Below, one piece after another: positions 42,711-52,304 of a stretch of DNA of 64,000 nucleotides. Under the pieces are notes generated by a model. The model had not been told where the DNA came from, made no database searches, and saw nothing but the letters and a program-made list of their open reading frames with translations. Every line of letters starts with the position of its first letter. Within the stretch, counting starts at the first letter, position 1. Location of the stretch: NCBI RefSeq assembly GCF_003007715.1, contig NZ_PXNO01000021.1, forward strand, positions 248,001 to 312,000. Direction: 5' to 3'. The position numbers and the translations under genes are program-made. This DNA is from Marinobacter shengliensis. GTDB lineage: Bacteria > Pseudomonadota > Gammaproteobacteria > Pseudomonadales > Oleiphilaceae.

Positions 42711-43070
42711 ATGAGTGTAAACGCACTTTACGATTACAAGTTTGAACCGAAAGACAAGGTTGAAAACTTCCACGGCATGCAGCTGCTGTATGTCTACTGG
42801 CCCGACCATCTGCTGTTCTGCGCACCGTTTGCGTTGCTGGTGCAGCCGGACATGACCTTCCGTGCCCTGGTGGACGACATCCTCAAGCCTGCCACGGCCG
42901 CGCATCCGGATTCCGTCAAGGCCGATTTCCTCAATGCCGAGTGGGTGCTGAACGATGAGCCGTTCACGCCCAAGGCTGACGCCAGCCTGAAAGACCAGGG
43001 CATTGATCACAAGAGCATGCTGACGGTCACCACGCCGGGCCTGAAAGGCATGGCGAACGCCGGATACTGA
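42711..43070 (+). CDS. dmpO: Phenol hydroxylase gamma subunit P4 (DmpO)
   Basis: This 119-residue small subunit completes the oxygenase core. Recognisable segments are YDYKFEPKDKVENFHGMQLL and FCAPFALLVQPDMTFRALV. The ATG at 42711, nine bases after an in-frame GTG, has AAGGTG in front and gives the usual MSVNALYDY start. dmpP follows 10 nt after the stop. Length is as in the family. Confidence 0.94.
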   Translation: MSVNALYDYKFEPKDKVENFHGMQLLYVYWPDHLLFCAPFALLVQPDMTFRALVDDILKPATAAHPDSVKADFLNAEWVLNDEPFTPKADASLKDQGIDHKSMLTVTTPGLKGMANAGY

Positions 43071-43080
43071 GGGCAGAGCG

Positions 43081-44142
43081 ATGAGTCATACCGTTACTAT
43101 CGAGCCGATTGGCGAGCAGATTGAAGTGGAAGATGGCCAGACCATTCTACAGGCGGCCCTGCGCCAGGGCGTGTGGTTGCCCTTTGCCTGCGGTCACGGC
43201 ACCTGCGCTACCTGCAAGGTTCAGGTTCTGGAAGGCGATGTTGAAATTGGCGACGCTTCCCCCTTTGCCCTGATGGATGTAGAGCGGGATGAAGGCAAGG
43301 TACTGGCCTGCTGCGCCACGGTGGAAAGTGATGTCACCATCGAAGCCGACATTGATGTCGACCCGGATTTCGAGGGTTACCCGGTGGAGGATTACGTGGC
43401 AACAGTAACGGACATTGTTGAGCTGTCGCCCACCATCAAGGGTCTGCACCTGAAACTGGACCGGCCGATGACCTTCCAGGCCGGCCAGTACATCAACATT
43501 GAAGTGCCCGGAGTTGAGGGTGCCCGTGCATTTTCCCTGGCAAACCCGCCGGGCAAACCCGATGAAGTGGAACTGCACATCCGCCTGGTGGAGGGTGGCG
43601 CTGCAACCACCTACATCCACGAACAGCTGAAAGCGGGCGATGATCTCAACCTGTCCGGCCCCTATGGGCAGTTCTTTGTGCGCAGTTCCCAGCCTGGCGA
43701 CCTGATCTTCATTGCGGGTGGTTCAGGGCTTTCCAGCCCGCAATCAATGATTCTCGACCTGTTGGAGCAGAACGACGAACGCAAGATTGTGCTGTTCCAG
43801 GGCGCCCGCAACCTGGCCGAACTGTACAACCGTGAATTGTTCGAGGCACTGGATCGCGACCACGACAACTTTACCTACGTGCCGGCCCTGAGCCAGGCCG
43901 AAGACGATGCCGACTGGCAGGGCTTCCGGGGTTACGTGCACGACGCCGCCAAGGAGCACTTTGATGGCCGGTTTTCCGGTAACAAGGCTTACCTGTGTGG
44001 CCCACCTCCGATGATTGATGCAGCGATCACCGCCCTGATGCAAGGCCGGTTGTTCGAGCGGGACATCTTCATGGAGAAATTCCTGACAGCGGCCGACGGT
44101 GCGGAAGACACCCAGCGTTCAGCCCTGTTCAAGAAGATCTGA
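43081..44142 (+). CDS. dmpP: Phenol hydroxylase reductase P5 (DmpP)
   Basis: This 353-residue flavo-iron-sulfur reductase passes NADH electrons to the oxygenase. It has an N-terminal plant-type [2Fe-2S] ferredoxin domain with CGHGTCATCKVQVLEG near residue 37 and a fourth Cys in LACCATV. An FAD domain follows with ARAFSLANPPG near 150, then a C-terminal NAD domain with FIAGGSGLSSPQSMILDL and YLCGPPPMIDA. Length and order match DmpP. Confidence 0.96.
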   Translation: MSHTVTIEPIGEQIEVEDGQTILQAALRQGVWLPFACGHGTCATCKVQVLEGDVEIGDASPFALMDVERDEGKVLACCATVESDVTIEADIDVDPDFEGYPVEDYVATVTDIVELSPTIKGLHLKLDRPMTFQAGQYINIEVPGVEGARAFSLANPPGKPDEVELHIRLVEGGAATTYIHEQLKAGDDLNLSGPYGQFFVRSSQPGDLIFIAGGSGLSSPQSMILDLLEQNDERKIVLFQGARNLAELYNRELFEALDRDHDNFTYVPALSQAEDDADWQGFRGYVHDAAKEHFDGRFSGNKAYLCGPPPMIDAAITALMQGRLFERDIFMEKFLTAADGAEDTQRSALFKKI

Positions 44143-44154
44143 CCGGGAGGCGGT

Positions 44155-44484
44155 ATGGCCGGGTTCCAGGTGTTCAACCGCACAACGGGTGACCACTTCA
44201 CCTGCCAGGAAGGCCAGAGCGTGCTCAAGGCTATGGAACAGCTGGGTATGAAGTGTGTGCCCGTGGGCTGCCGGGGCGGTGGCTGCGGCTTTTGCAAGAT
44301 CCGGGTTCTGGAGGGGGATTTCGAGTGCGGCAAGATGAGCAAGGCGCATGCCCCTCCTGAAGCCGTTGAAAAAGGGGAGGTCCTGGCTTGCCGGATCTAC
44401 CCGAGGACCGATTTGATCATCGAGTGTGTGCCTCTGCCTGAGGCGGCGCTTGCGAAGCAAACAACAACAAAACCGTTGAGGTGA
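44155..44484 (+). CDS. dmpQ: Plant-type ferredoxin (DmpQ/XylT-like)
   Basis: This 109-residue [2Fe-2S] ferredoxin reactivates catechol 2,3-dioxygenase by reducing its oxidised iron, as shown for XylT. The cluster motif [21 protein letters not shown] contains the Cys ligands, of which [10 protein letters not shown] is diagnostic for this group, with the last ligand in VLACRIYP. It lies immediately upstream of the dioxygenase gene, as in Pseudomonas dmp and xyl operons. Confidence 0.93.
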   Translation: MAGFQVFNRTTGDHFTCQEGQSVLKAMEQLGMKCVPVGCRGGGCGFCKIRVLEGDFECGKMSKAHAPPEAVEKGEVLACRIYPRTDLIIECVPLPEAALAKQTTTKPLR

Positions 44485-44489
44485 TTGTC

Positions 44490-45413
44490 ATGAAAAAAGG
44501 TGTAATGCGTCCCGGCCACGTTCAGATCCGGGTTCTCGATATGGGCGAAGCCGTCAAACACTACACCGAGCTGCTGGGCATGATCGAAACCGATCGTGAT
44601 GACCAGGGCCGGGTGTACCTGAAAGCCTGGACCGAGGTAGACAAGTTCTCCCTGGTACTGCGTGAGGCAGATGAGCCGGGCTGCGACTTCATGGGCTTCA
44701 AGGTGGTGGACGAAGACACCCTGGTCACCCTGGAAAAAGACCTGGTGGCCTACGGTGTTGAGGTGGAGCAGGTGCCGGCGGAAGAACTGAAGGATTGCGG
44801 CCGCCGCGTTCGTTTCACCGTGCCTTCCGGCCACGCTTTTGAACTCTATGCCGACAAGAAGTACACCGGCAAGTGGGGTGTTTCCAGCGTCAACCCGGAA
44901 GCCTGGCCTCGCGGCCTGCAAGGGATGAAGGCCGTGCGCTTCGACCATTGCCTGTTCTACGGACCGGAGCTTGCCGCCGTTTACGACATCTTCGTGAATG
45001 TTCTGGGCTTCGATCTGGCCGAACAAGTCCTGGACCCTGAGGGCACCCGGATAGCGCAGTTCCTGACCGTGTCCATGAAAGAGCACGACATTGCCTTCAT
45101 TCACCATGAAGAGAAGGGCAAGTTCCACCACGCGTCTTTCTTCCTGGAAACCTGGGAAGACGTGCTGCGGGCGGCGGACCTGATCTCCATGACCGACACC
45201 TCCATCGATATCGGCCCGACCCGTCACGGTCTGACCCACGGCAAGACCATTTACTTCTTTGACCCGTCCGGCAACCGCAACGAAGTGTTCTGTGGCGGCG
45301 ATTACTTCTACCCGGACCACAAACCAGTGACCTGGCAGGCCGAACAACTTGGTAAGGCCATTTTCTACCACGACCGGGTACTGAACGAGCGTTTCTTGAC
45401 GGTGTTGACCTGA
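44490..45413 (+). CDS. dmpB: Catechol 2,3-dioxygenase (DmpB/XylE)
   Basis: This 307-residue extradiol dioxygenase cleaves catechol to 2-hydroxymuconic semialdehyde. It is closely similar to XylE from the first residues, [17 protein letters not shown]. Iron ligands fit two histidines ([10 protein letters not shown] near 153 and [12 protein letters not shown] near 214) and the Glu in NRNEVFCGG near 265. The ATG at 44490 has GAGG ahead of it and is preferred to the in-frame GTG at 44481. It opens the lower (meta) half of the operon. Confidence 0.97.
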   Translation: MKKGVMRPGHVQIRVLDMGEAVKHYTELLGMIETDRDDQGRVYLKAWTEVDKFSLVLREADEPGCDFMGFKVVDEDTLVTLEKDLVAYGVEVEQVPAEELKDCGRRVRFTVPSGHAFELYADKKYTGKWGVSSVNPEAWPRGLQGMKAVRFDHCLFYGPELAAVYDIFVNVLGFDLAEQVLDPEGTRIAQFLTVSMKEHDIAFIHHEEKGKFHHASFFLETWEDVLRAADLISMTDTSIDIGPTRHGLTHGKTIYFFDPSGNRNEVFCGGDYFYPDHKPVTWQAEQLGKAIFYHDRVLNERFLTVLT

Positions 45414-45459
45414 TCTGAGAACGCCCAAACAGGATTCAACTTTACAGGACTAGGCAGCA

Positions 45460-46920
45460 ATGAAAGAGATCAAACACTACATCAACGGCCAATACGTCGG
45501 CTCTGCCAACGGAAAGCTGTTTGACAACGTCAACCCGGTGAACGGCAAGGTGATTGCCAAGGTTCACGAGGCTGGCCGCGATGAAGTGGATGCGGCCGTC
45601 AAAGCGGCCAGAGCCGCTTTGAAAGGCCCTTGGGGCAAGATGACCCTGGACGAGCGCACCCGGATTCTGCACAAGGTGGCCGACGGCATTAACGACCGCT
45701 TTGACGAGTTTCTGGAGGCGGAGTGCCTGGACACCGGTAAGCCCAAGTCCATGGCCAGCCACATCGACATCCCCCGGGGTGCCGCCAACTTCAAAGTCTT
45801 CGCCGACATGGTCAAGAACGTGCCGGCGGAATCCTTTGAAATGGCCACACCTGATGGCAGCGGTGCGCTGAACTACGCCGTGCGCCGTCCCAAGGGTGTG
45901 ATTGGTGTGATCAGTCCCTGGAACCTGCCGTTGCTGCTGATGACCTGGAAAGTGGGCCCTGCATTGGCCTGTGGTAACACCGTGGTGGTCAAGCCGTCGG
46001 AAGAAACCCCGACCACCACCGCTCTGCTGGGCGAAGTGATGAAGGAAGCCGGCGTGCCGGATGGCGTGTACAACGTGGTGCACGGCTTCGGTGGCGATTC
46101 CGCCGGCGCTTTCCTCACGGCCCACCCGGACGTAGACGGCTTCACCTTCACCGGTGAAACCGGCACCGGCGAAGTGATCATGAAAGCGGCCGCCAAAGGT
46201 ATCCGGGATATCTCCCTGGAACTGGGTGGCAAGAACGCCGGCCTGGTGTTTGCCGACTGCGATATGGACAAGGCCATCGAAGGCACCATGCGTTCTGCGT
46301 TCGTCAACTGTGGCCAGGTATGCCTGGGTACTGAGCGGGTGTACGTGGAACGTTCCATCTTCGACGAGTTCGTGGCTCGCCTGAAAGCCGAAGCGGAACA
46401 ACTGCGCATTGGCCCGCCCGATGATGACAAAGCCAACTTCGGCCCGCTGGTGAGCCTGAAGCACCGCGAGAAAGTGCTGTCCTACTACCAGAAAGCGGTG
46501 GACGACGGCGCTACGGTGGTGACTGGCGGCGGTGTTCCCGATATGCCGGAAGAGTATGCCGGTGGCGCTTGGGTGCAGCCCACCATCTGGACCGGCCTTC
46601 CGGACGATTCAGCGGTAATTACCGACGAAATCTTCGGCCCCTGCTGCCACATTCGCCCGTTCGACAGCGAAGAAGAAGCGATTGAGTTGGCCAACAGCCT
46701 TCCTTACGGCCTGGCCTCTGCCATCTGGACCGAGAACGTGAGCCGTGCCCACCGTGTGGCGGGTCAGATTGAGGCGGGCATCATCTGGGTGAACAGCTGG
46801 TTCCTGCGGGACTTGCGCACACCGTTTGGTGGCAGCAAGCAGTCTGGTATTGGCCGCGAGGGCGGTGTGCACTCCCTGGAGTTCTACACCGAAATGAAGA
46901 ACGTATGCATCAAACTGTGA
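45460..46920 (+). CDS. dmpC: 2-hydroxymuconic semialdehyde dehydrogenase (DmpC/XylG)
   Basis: This 486-residue NAD-dependent aldehyde dehydrogenase oxidises 2-hydroxymuconic semialdehyde to 4-oxalocrotonate (the dehydrogenative branch). Motifs are visible: GVISPWNLPLLLMTWK, the Glu-containing LELGGKNAG, and the catalytic Cys in NCGQVCLGTERVYVE. The C-terminal FGGSKQSGIGREGG is typical. It follows dmpB by 46 nt and precedes dmpD by seven. Confidence 0.96.
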   Translation: MKEIKHYINGQYVGSANGKLFDNVNPVNGKVIAKVHEAGRDEVDAAVKAARAALKGPWGKMTLDERTRILHKVADGINDRFDEFLEAECLDTGKPKSMASHIDIPRGAANFKVFADMVKNVPAESFEMATPDGSGALNYAVRRPKGVIGVISPWNLPLLLMTWKVGPALACGNTVVVKPSEETPTTTALLGEVMKEAGVPDGVYNVVHGFGGDSAGAFLTAHPDVDGFTFTGETGTGEVIMKAAAKGIRDISLELGGKNAGLVFADCDMDKAIEGTMRSAFVNCGQVCLGTERVYVERSIFDEFVARLKAEAEQLRIGPPDDDKANFGPLVSLKHREKVLSYYQKAVDDGATVVTGGGVPDMPEEYAGGAWVQPTIWTGLPDDSAVITDEIFGPCCHIRPFDSEEEAIELANSLPYGLASAIWTENVSRAHRVAGQIEAGIIWVNSWFLRDLRTPFGGSKQSGIGREGGVHSLEFYTEMKNVCIKL

Positions 46921-46927
46921 GGTAGCC

Positions 46928-47788
46928 ATGAACGCACCTGTAGACAGCCCGGAAATCGGGCGCGAGATTACCGCCGCCGGCTACCGGACCAACCTGCATG
47001 ATCACGGCAAAGGCGGATTTCCGCTGATGATGATCCACGGCTCCGGCCCCGGCGTGACCGCCTGGGCCAACTGGCGCCTGGTGATTCCCGAGCTGGCCAA
47101 GCATCGCCGGGTGATCGCCCCGGACATGCTGGGCTTCGGCTACAGCGAACGCCCCGAAGACCAGGTCTACAACCGTGAACGCTGGGTTAAACACGCCAAC
47201 GGTGTGCTGGATGAACTGGGCCTGGAACAGGTGGACCTGGTGGGTAACTCCTTTGGTGGTGGTCTCGCTCTGGCCCTCGCTATCGAACACCCGCAACGGG
47301 TTCGCCGGCTGGTGTTGATGGGGTCTGTAGGTGTCAGCTTTTCGATCACCAAGGGTTTGGACGAAGTCTGGGGTTACCAGCCGTCACTGGACGCCATGCG
47401 TCGGTTGATGGATGTGTTTGCCTTCAATAAGGGGCTGCTGACCGACGAGCTGGCGGAAATGCGGTATCAGGCCAGCGTTCGCCCCGGCTTCCAGGAATCT
47501 TTTGCGGCCATGTTCCCGGCACCTCGCCAGCGCTGGGTGGATGGACTGGCCAGCAACGAGGACGATATCCGTGCCCTGCAACACGAAACCCTGATCATCC
47601 ACGGCCGCGAAGACGAAGTCATTCCACTGGACGCCTCCTACAAGCTGGCTGAACTGATTGACCGTGCCCAGCTGCACGTGTTCGGCCGTTGCGGCCACTG
47701 GACCCAGATTGAACACGCCGACCGGTTCGCCCGGTTGGTCAACGATTTCCTGAACGAAGCGGATCAGGCCGCTGCCGGAGACAAGTAA
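46928..47788 (+). CDS. dmpD: 2-hydroxymuconic semialdehyde hydrolase (DmpD/XylF)
   Basis: This 286-residue alpha/beta hydrolase cuts the ring-fission product by the hydrolytic branch, giving 2-oxopent-4-enoate and formate. The oxyanion region MIHGSGPGVTAWANW, nucleophile elbow GNSFGGGLAL (Ser near 107), the Asp in GREDEVIPLD and the His in CGHWTQIEH form the usual triad. The stop overlaps the next start as TAATG. Formate from this step could feed the formate dehydrogenase further right. Confidence 0.96.
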   Translation: MNAPVDSPEIGREITAAGYRTNLHDHGKGGFPLMMIHGSGPGVTAWANWRLVIPELAKHRRVIAPDMLGFGYSERPEDQVYNRERWVKHANGVLDELGLEQVDLVGNSFGGGLALALAIEHPQRVRRLVLMGSVGVSFSITKGLDEVWGYQPSLDAMRRLMDVFAFNKGLLTDELAEMRYQASVRPGFQESFAAMFPAPRQRWVDGLASNEDDIRALQHETLIIHGREDEVIPLDASYKLAELIDRAQLHVFGRCGHWTQIEHADRFARLVNDFLNEADQAAAGDK

Positions 47789-48573
47789 TGGATAAGCAGA
47801 AGATCCAGCAGTTCGGCGACGAACTCTATGAAGCCATGGTCAAGCGGGAAGCTGTTTCGCCCCTGACCAGCCGTGGCGAAGACATCAGCATTGACGACGC
47901 CTACCACATCTCACTGCGCATGCTCGAGCGCCGGCAACAGGCCGGTGCCCGGATCATCGGCAAGAAGATCGGTGTCACCAGCAAAGCGGTGATGAACATG
48001 CTGAACGTACACCAGCCGGATTTCGGTTACCTGACCGACGACATGGTGTTCAACAGCGGTGAAGTGGTGCCCATCAGCGACCGCCTGATTGCCCCACGTG
48101 CCGAAGGCGAAATCGCCTTCATCCTGAAGAAGGACCTGACCGGTCCGGGCGTGACCAACGCAGACGTGCTGGCGGCCACCGAGTGTGTGATGCCCTGTTT
48201 CGAGATTGTCGATTCCCGCATCCAGGACTGGAAGATCGCCATTCAGGACACCATCGCCGACAACGCCTCCTGTGGCCTGTTTGTGTTGGGCGACAAAGCA
48301 GTCTCTCCCCGGGATATCGATCTGGTGACCTGCGGCATGGTGGTGGAGAAGAACGGTTCCATCATCAGCACCGGCGCCGGCGCAGCGGCGTTGAGTTCCC
48401 CGGTGAACTGCGTGGCCTGGCTGGCCAACACCCTGGGCGAGTTCGGTATTTCCCTGAAGGCAGGTGAAGTCATCCTGTCGGGCTCCCTGGTACCGCTGGA
48501 GCCGGTGAAAGCCGGTGACACCATGCGTGTGGACATTGGCGGGATTGGCAGCGCGTCTGTGCGCTTTGTCTGA
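47788..48573 (+). CDS. dmpE: 2-oxopent-4-enoate hydratase (DmpE/XylJ)
   Basis: This 261-residue hydratase converts 2-hydroxypenta-2,4-dienoate to 4-hydroxy-2-oxovalerate. Family blocks: [20 protein letters not shown], the metal-binding [12 protein letters not shown], and [22 protein letters not shown] in two parts. It is a paralogue of DmpH further down the operon. Its start overlaps the dmpD stop by one base. Confidence 0.95.
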   Translation: MDKQKIQQFGDELYEAMVKREAVSPLTSRGEDISIDDAYHISLRMLERRQQAGARIIGKKIGVTSKAVMNMLNVHQPDFGYLTDDMVFNSGEVVPISDRLIAPRAEGEIAFILKKDLTGPGVTNADVLAATECVMPCFEIVDSRIQDWKIAIQDTIADNASCGLFVLGDKAVSPRDIDLVTCGMVVEKNGSIISTGAGAAALSSPVNCVAWLANTLGEFGISLKAGEVILSGSLVPLEPVKAGDTMRVDIGGIGSASVRFV

Positions 48574-48597
48574 TCCGGCCCGAATGAGGACAAGATT

Positions 48598-49533
48598 ATG
48601 AGCAAGAAACTGAAAGCCGCCATCATCGGCTCGGGCAACATCGGCACCGACCTGATGATCAAGATCCTGCGTAACGGCCAGCACATCGAAATGGGTGCCA
48701 TGGTCGGTATCGACCCGGAATCCGACGGCCTGGCCCGCGCCAACCGCATGGGCGTAGCCACCACCCACGAAGGCGTGGACGGCCTGGTGAAGATGCCGGA
48801 ATTCGCCGACATCGACATCGTATTCGATGCCACCTCAGCTGGCGCCCACATGCACAACGAAGTGTTCCTGCGTGGCCATAAGGAAAGCCTGAAGGTCATC
48901 GACCTGACGCCGGCAGCCATCGGCCCCTACTGCGTCCCGGTGGTGAACCTGGAGCAGAATCTGAGTGAGGGCAACGTCAACATGGTCACCTGCGGTGGCC
49001 AGGCCACCATCCCGATGGTGGCGGCGGTATCTCGCGTCGCCAAGGTGCACTACGCCGAAATCGTGGCCTCGATTTCCAGTAAGTCTGCCGGCCCCGGCAC
49101 CCGCGCCAACATCGACGAGTTCACCGAAACCACCTCCAAGGCCATTGAAGTGGTCGGTGGCGCCCAGAAGGGCAAAGCCATCATCATCCTGAACCCGGCT
49201 GAACCGCCGCTGCTGATGCGCGACACCGTGTATGTGCTGTCTGAGGCCGCTGACCAGGCCGAGGTGGAAGCCTCGGTAGAAGAAATGGTGAAAGCCGTGT
49301 CGTCCTACGTACCCGGCTACCGCCTCAAGCAGAAAGTGCAGTTCGACGTAATTCCCGAAGACCAGCCCATGAACGTGCCCGGCCTGGGCCGCTTCAGTGG
49401 CCTGAAAACCTCCATCTTCCTGGAAGTGGTAGGCGCTGCTCATTACCTCCCGGCCTACGCCGGCAACCTGGACATCATGACCTCCGCCGCCCTCGGTACC
49501 GCCGAGCGCATCGCCGAATCGCTGGTCAAGTGA
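48598..49533 (+). CDS. dmpF: Acetaldehyde dehydrogenase, acylating (DmpF)
   Basis: This 311-residue NAD-dependent enzyme turns acetaldehyde to acetyl-CoA in a channelling complex with aldolase DmpG. An N-terminal Rossmann motif [14 protein letters not shown], the catalytic Cys in [11 protein letters not shown] near 129, and the C-terminal [12 protein letters not shown] are visible. It precedes dmpG by 12 nt, which fits co-assembly of the two enzymes. Confidence 0.97.
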   Translation: MSKKLKAAIIGSGNIGTDLMIKILRNGQHIEMGAMVGIDPESDGLARANRMGVATTHEGVDGLVKMPEFADIDIVFDATSAGAHMHNEVFLRGHKESLKVIDLTPAAIGPYCVPVVNLEQNLSEGNVNMVTCGGQATIPMVAAVSRVAKVHYAEIVASISSKSAGPGTRANIDEFTETTSKAIEVVGGAQKGKAIIILNPAEPPLLMRDTVYVLSEAADQAEVEASVEEMVKAVSSYVPGYRLKQKVQFDVIPEDQPMNVPGLGRFSGLKTSIFLEVVGAAHYLPAYAGNLDIMTSAALGTAERIAESLVK

Positions 49534-49545
49534 GGAGACTGAATC

Positions 49546-50583
49546 ATGACCTTTAACCCTGGTAAAAAACTCTACATCTCCGACGTGACCCTGCGCGACG
49601 GCAGCCACGCCATCCGCCACCAGTACTCGATCAAGAACGTGCAAGACATCGCCCGCGCCCTGGACAAGGCCAAGGTGGATTCCATCGAAGTCGCCCACGG
49701 CGATGGCCTGCAAGGTTCCAGCTTCAACTACGGCTTCGGCGCCCACACCGACCTGGAGTGGATCGAAGCCGTGGCAGAAGTGATCGAGCATGCCCAGATC
49801 GCGACCCTGCTGCTGCCCGGCATCGGTACCGTTCACGACCTGGACAACGCCTACAAGGCGGGCGCCCGCATCGTACGCGTGGCAACTCACTGCACCGAAG
49901 CGGATGTCTCCAAACAGCATATCGAGCACGCCAGAAAGCTGGGCATGGACACCGTCGGCTTCCTGATGATGAGCCATATGCAGACCCCGCAGGGCCTGGC
50001 CGAACAGGCAAAACTGATGGAAGACTACGGCGCCACCTGCCTCTATGTGGTCGACTCCGGCGGTGCCATGAACATGAACGATATTCGTGACCGCTTCCGC
50101 GCCCTGAAAGACGTACTCAAGCCGGAAACCCAGACCGGTATCCACGCCCACCACAACCTGGCCCTGGGTGTGGCCAACTCCATGGTCGCCGTGGAAGAAG
50201 GATGTGACCGCATCGACGCCAGCCTCTCCGGCATGGGTGCCGGCGCCGGTAACGCGCCGCTGGAAGTGTGCATTGCCGCCTTCGACAAGCTGGGCTGGAA
50301 TCACGGCACCGACGTGTACGCCCTGATGGACGCGGCTGATGACATCGTGCGCCCGTTGCAGGACCGCCCGGTGCGTGTGGACCGTGAAACCCTGGCGCTG
50401 GGCTATGCCGGCGTGTACTCCAGCTTCCTGCGCCATTCCGAAGTGGCTGCACAGAAGTATGGCCTGAAGACCGTGGATATTCTCGTTGAACTGGGCAAGC
50501 GCCGAATGGTGGGTGGCCAGGAAGACATGATCGTGGACGTGGCGCTGGACCTGCTGAAGGCGCAAGAGGAGCAAAAAGCATGA
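49546..50583 (+). CDS. dmpG: 4-hydroxy-2-oxovalerate aldolase (DmpG)
   Basis: This 345-residue metal-dependent aldolase of the HMG-CoA lyase group splits 4-hydroxy-2-oxovalerate to pyruvate and acetaldehyde, which is channelled to Dmp[18 protein letters not shown] near residue 14 provides the catalytic Arg/Asp and His, and [15 protein letters not shown] supplies metal-binding His residues. The stop overlaps dmpH as ATGA. Confidence 0.97.
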   Translation: MTFNPGKKLYISDVTLRDGSHAIRHQYSIKNVQDIARALDKAKVDSIEVAHGDGLQGSSFNYGFGAHTDLEWIEAVAEVIEHAQIATLLLPGIGTVHDLDNAYKAGARIVRVATHCTEADVSKQHIEHARKLGMDTVGFLMMSHMQTPQGLAEQAKLMEDYGATCLYVVDSGGAMNMNDIRDRFRALKDVLKPETQTGIHAHHNLALGVANSMVAVEEGCDRIDASLSGMGAGAGNAPLEVCIAAFDKLGWNHGTDVYALMDAADDIVRPLQDRPVRVDRETLALGYAGVYSSFLRHSEVAAQKYGLKTVDILVELGKRRMVGGQEDMIVDVALDLLKAQEEQKA

Positions 50584-51374
50584 GCAAGACCCTGAGCAAT
50601 GACCAGATGCTGGCCCTGGCCGAGCACGTAGAAAACGCCGAATTGAACGCCCACGACATCACCAAGGTCACCAACGATTACCCGGATATGACCTTTGAAG
50701 ACGCCTACGACGTGCAGTGGGAAATCCGCCGTCGCAAGGAGGCCCGTGGTAACAAGGTGGTCGGCATGAAGATGGGCCTGACCTCCTGGGCCAAGATGGC
50801 CCAGATGGGCGTGGAAACCCCCATCTACGGATTCCTGGCGGATTACTTCAGCGTGCCGGACGGCGGTGTGGTCAACACCAAGGAGCTGATCCACCCGAAA
50901 ATCGAAGCCGAGATCGCCTTTGTGACCAAGGCGCCTCTGCACGGCCCGGGTTGTCACATCGGTGACGTCCTGGCTGCCACCGACTTTGTGATTCCGGCGG
51001 TGGAAGTGATCGATTCCCGCTACGAGAACTTCAAGTTTGACCTGGTGAGCGTGGTCGCTGACAACGCTTCCTCCAGCCGGTTTATCACCGGCGGAACCAT
51101 GTCGAATATTGCCGACCTGGACCTGAAAACCCTGGGTGTTGTGGTTGAAAAGAACGGTGAGATTGTCGACGTCGGCGCCGGCGCTGCGGTCCTGGGTCAT
51201 CCCGCCTCCAGCGTGGCCATGCTGGCCAACCTGCTGGCTGAGCGCGGTGAGCACATCCCGGCCGGTACCTTCATCATGACAGGAGGCATCACCGCGGCGA
51301 TTACGGTGGAAGCCGGTGACAACATCAGCGTTCGGTACCAGGGCCTGGGAACAGTCACGGCCCGGTTCGCATAA
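50580..51374 (+). CDS. dmpH: 4-oxalocrotonate decarboxylase (DmpH)
   Basis: This 264-residue metal-dependent decarboxylase of the dehydrogenative branch yields 2-hydroxypenta-2,4-dienoate for DmpE. It is a paralogue of DmpE. Matching blocks are [36 protein letters not shown] and [20 protein letters not shown] in parts. The start overlaps dmpG by four bases. Length is normal. Confidence 0.96.
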   Translation: MSKTLSNDQMLALAEHVENAELNAHDITKVTNDYPDMTFEDAYDVQWEIRRRKEARGNKVVGMKMGLTSWAKMAQMGVETPIYGFLADYFSVPDGGVVNTKELIHPKIEAEIAFVTKAPLHGPGCHIGDVLAATDFVIPAVEVIDSRYENFKFDLVSVVADNASSSRFITGGTMSNIADLDLKTLGVVVEKNGEIVDVGAGAAVLGHPASSVAMLANLLAERGEHIPAGTFIMTGGITAAITVEAGDNISVRYQGLGTVTARFA

Positions 51375-51383
51375 GGAGGTTTT

Positions 51384-51575
51384 ATGCCCGTTGCTCAAAT
51401 CAACATTCTGGAAGGCCGTACGGACGAGCAGAAGGAGATGCTGATCCACGAGGTGACAGACGCCATTGTCCGCTCTCTCGGAGCGCCGGTTGAAAGTGTT
51501 CGTGTCATTCTCAACGAAATGCCCAAGCAACATTTCGGCATCGGCGGGCAGTCAGCAAAAAAGCTGGGGCGATAA
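51384..51575 (+). CDS. dmpI: 4-oxalocrotonate tautomerase (DmpI/XylH)
   Basis: This 63-residue tautomerase subunit of the meta pathway works as a hexamer. After removal of the initiator Met, the N-terminal Pro (MPVAQINILEGR) is the catalytic base. Two conserved Arg, in GRTDEQKEM and ESVRVIL, lie at the expected places. AAGGAGG precedes the start. It closes the classic dmp gene order. Confidence 0.96.
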   Translation: MPVAQINILEGRTDEQKEMLIHEVTDAIVRSLGAPVESVRVILNEMPKQHFGIGGQSAKKLGR

Positions 51576-51612
51576 GCCCCGGCAATTCCGCCGTCTTATT
51601 AGGAGAAGACAC

Positions 51613-52299
51613 ATGACAAAACTTCCGGTGTTATTTGTCTCCTGTGACGCTGACAGCATCCGGTCCCGGGAACAGACCTGTTCCGGGCCTGCCCGGATGA
51701 TCTGGGGCAAGCAGTACAAAAGCGTGGTGGTGATCAGCTCCCGTGCCGATCAAAAAGCCCCGGAAATCCTGCAGCTTAAAGGCCACGGAGGCACCGCTGG
51801 CAGGATAAAGGTCCTGCTCTCAGACCAGGGTTTTGAGCCGGAAGTGCATTCACGGGATGTCTCGAGCCGGCACCAGTTGTTCCGGGTGCTTCTGGCAGAG
51901 GAGCCCGGGGAGTTAACGGAGCTGATCCTTAATACCGGTATGAGTGAGCTTGAATACCGGCGAGTCGGACGTTGTCTGGAGGTGCTTCGGGAACAGGATG
52001 TCCTTTTAATCTGCCTTGATGACAAGGCCTGCCATAGAGAAGCGGACGGTATTTCCCTGCATGACCGGCATTTACGGGAGCTACTCAACGCCTGGGCACA
52101 GGATCAGCAGTGGGGGGCCGTGATGTCATTCAAGGGAGATGCTGCGGGCTCCGCCCAGAATAATCGCCTGGATGACCCGACGGTGTGCCTGCTCAATGCC
52201 GCGTTTACCCTGGGGGGCTCGCAGTTTCCCCAACGGATGTTCAGCAGTGGAATGAACAATGCGGCACAGATGCTGTCCGGATTTGGCTGGATGAGATAG
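51613..52299 (+). CDS. Degenerate DODA-type (class III extradiol dioxygenase-like) protein
   Basis: This 228-residue cytoplasmic protein is 37 nt after dmpI with an AGGAG site, so it is very likely part of the phenol operon. By eye it aligns along its length with DODA/YgiD-type dioxygenases: LPVLFVSCDADS against LPALFLGHGSP, VVVISSRAD against VVVSAHW, LEVLREQDVLLI against LAALRDEGIMLV, and DPTVCLLNAAFTLGG against the C-terminal PTPEHYLPLLYVLG. At three places where DODA enzymes have metal-ligand His, this protein has Cys, Arg and Cys. It is therefore probably catalytically inactive or repurposed. The alignment is from memory, so the family call is moderate. Confidence 0.6.
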   Translation: MTKLPVLFVSCDADSIRSREQTCSGPARMIWGKQYKSVVVISSRADQKAPEILQLKGHGGTAGRIKVLLSDQGFEPEVHSRDVSSRHQLFRVLLAEEPGELTELILNTGMSELEYRRVGRCLEVLREQDVLLICLDDKACHREADGISLHDRHLRELLNAWAQDQQWGAVMSFKGDAAGSAQNNRLDDPTVCLLNAAFTLGGSQFPQRMFSSGMNNAAQMLSGFGWMR

Positions 52300-52304
52300 C
52301 AACC

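Noticed and set aside
48835-50574. A 579-codon open frame on the minus strand opposite dmpF and dmpG
   Set aside because: It lies entirely antisense to two strongly supported enzymes, its composition is His/Val/Gly-rich as expected of a codon-bias shadow, and it shows no family motif or ribosome site.
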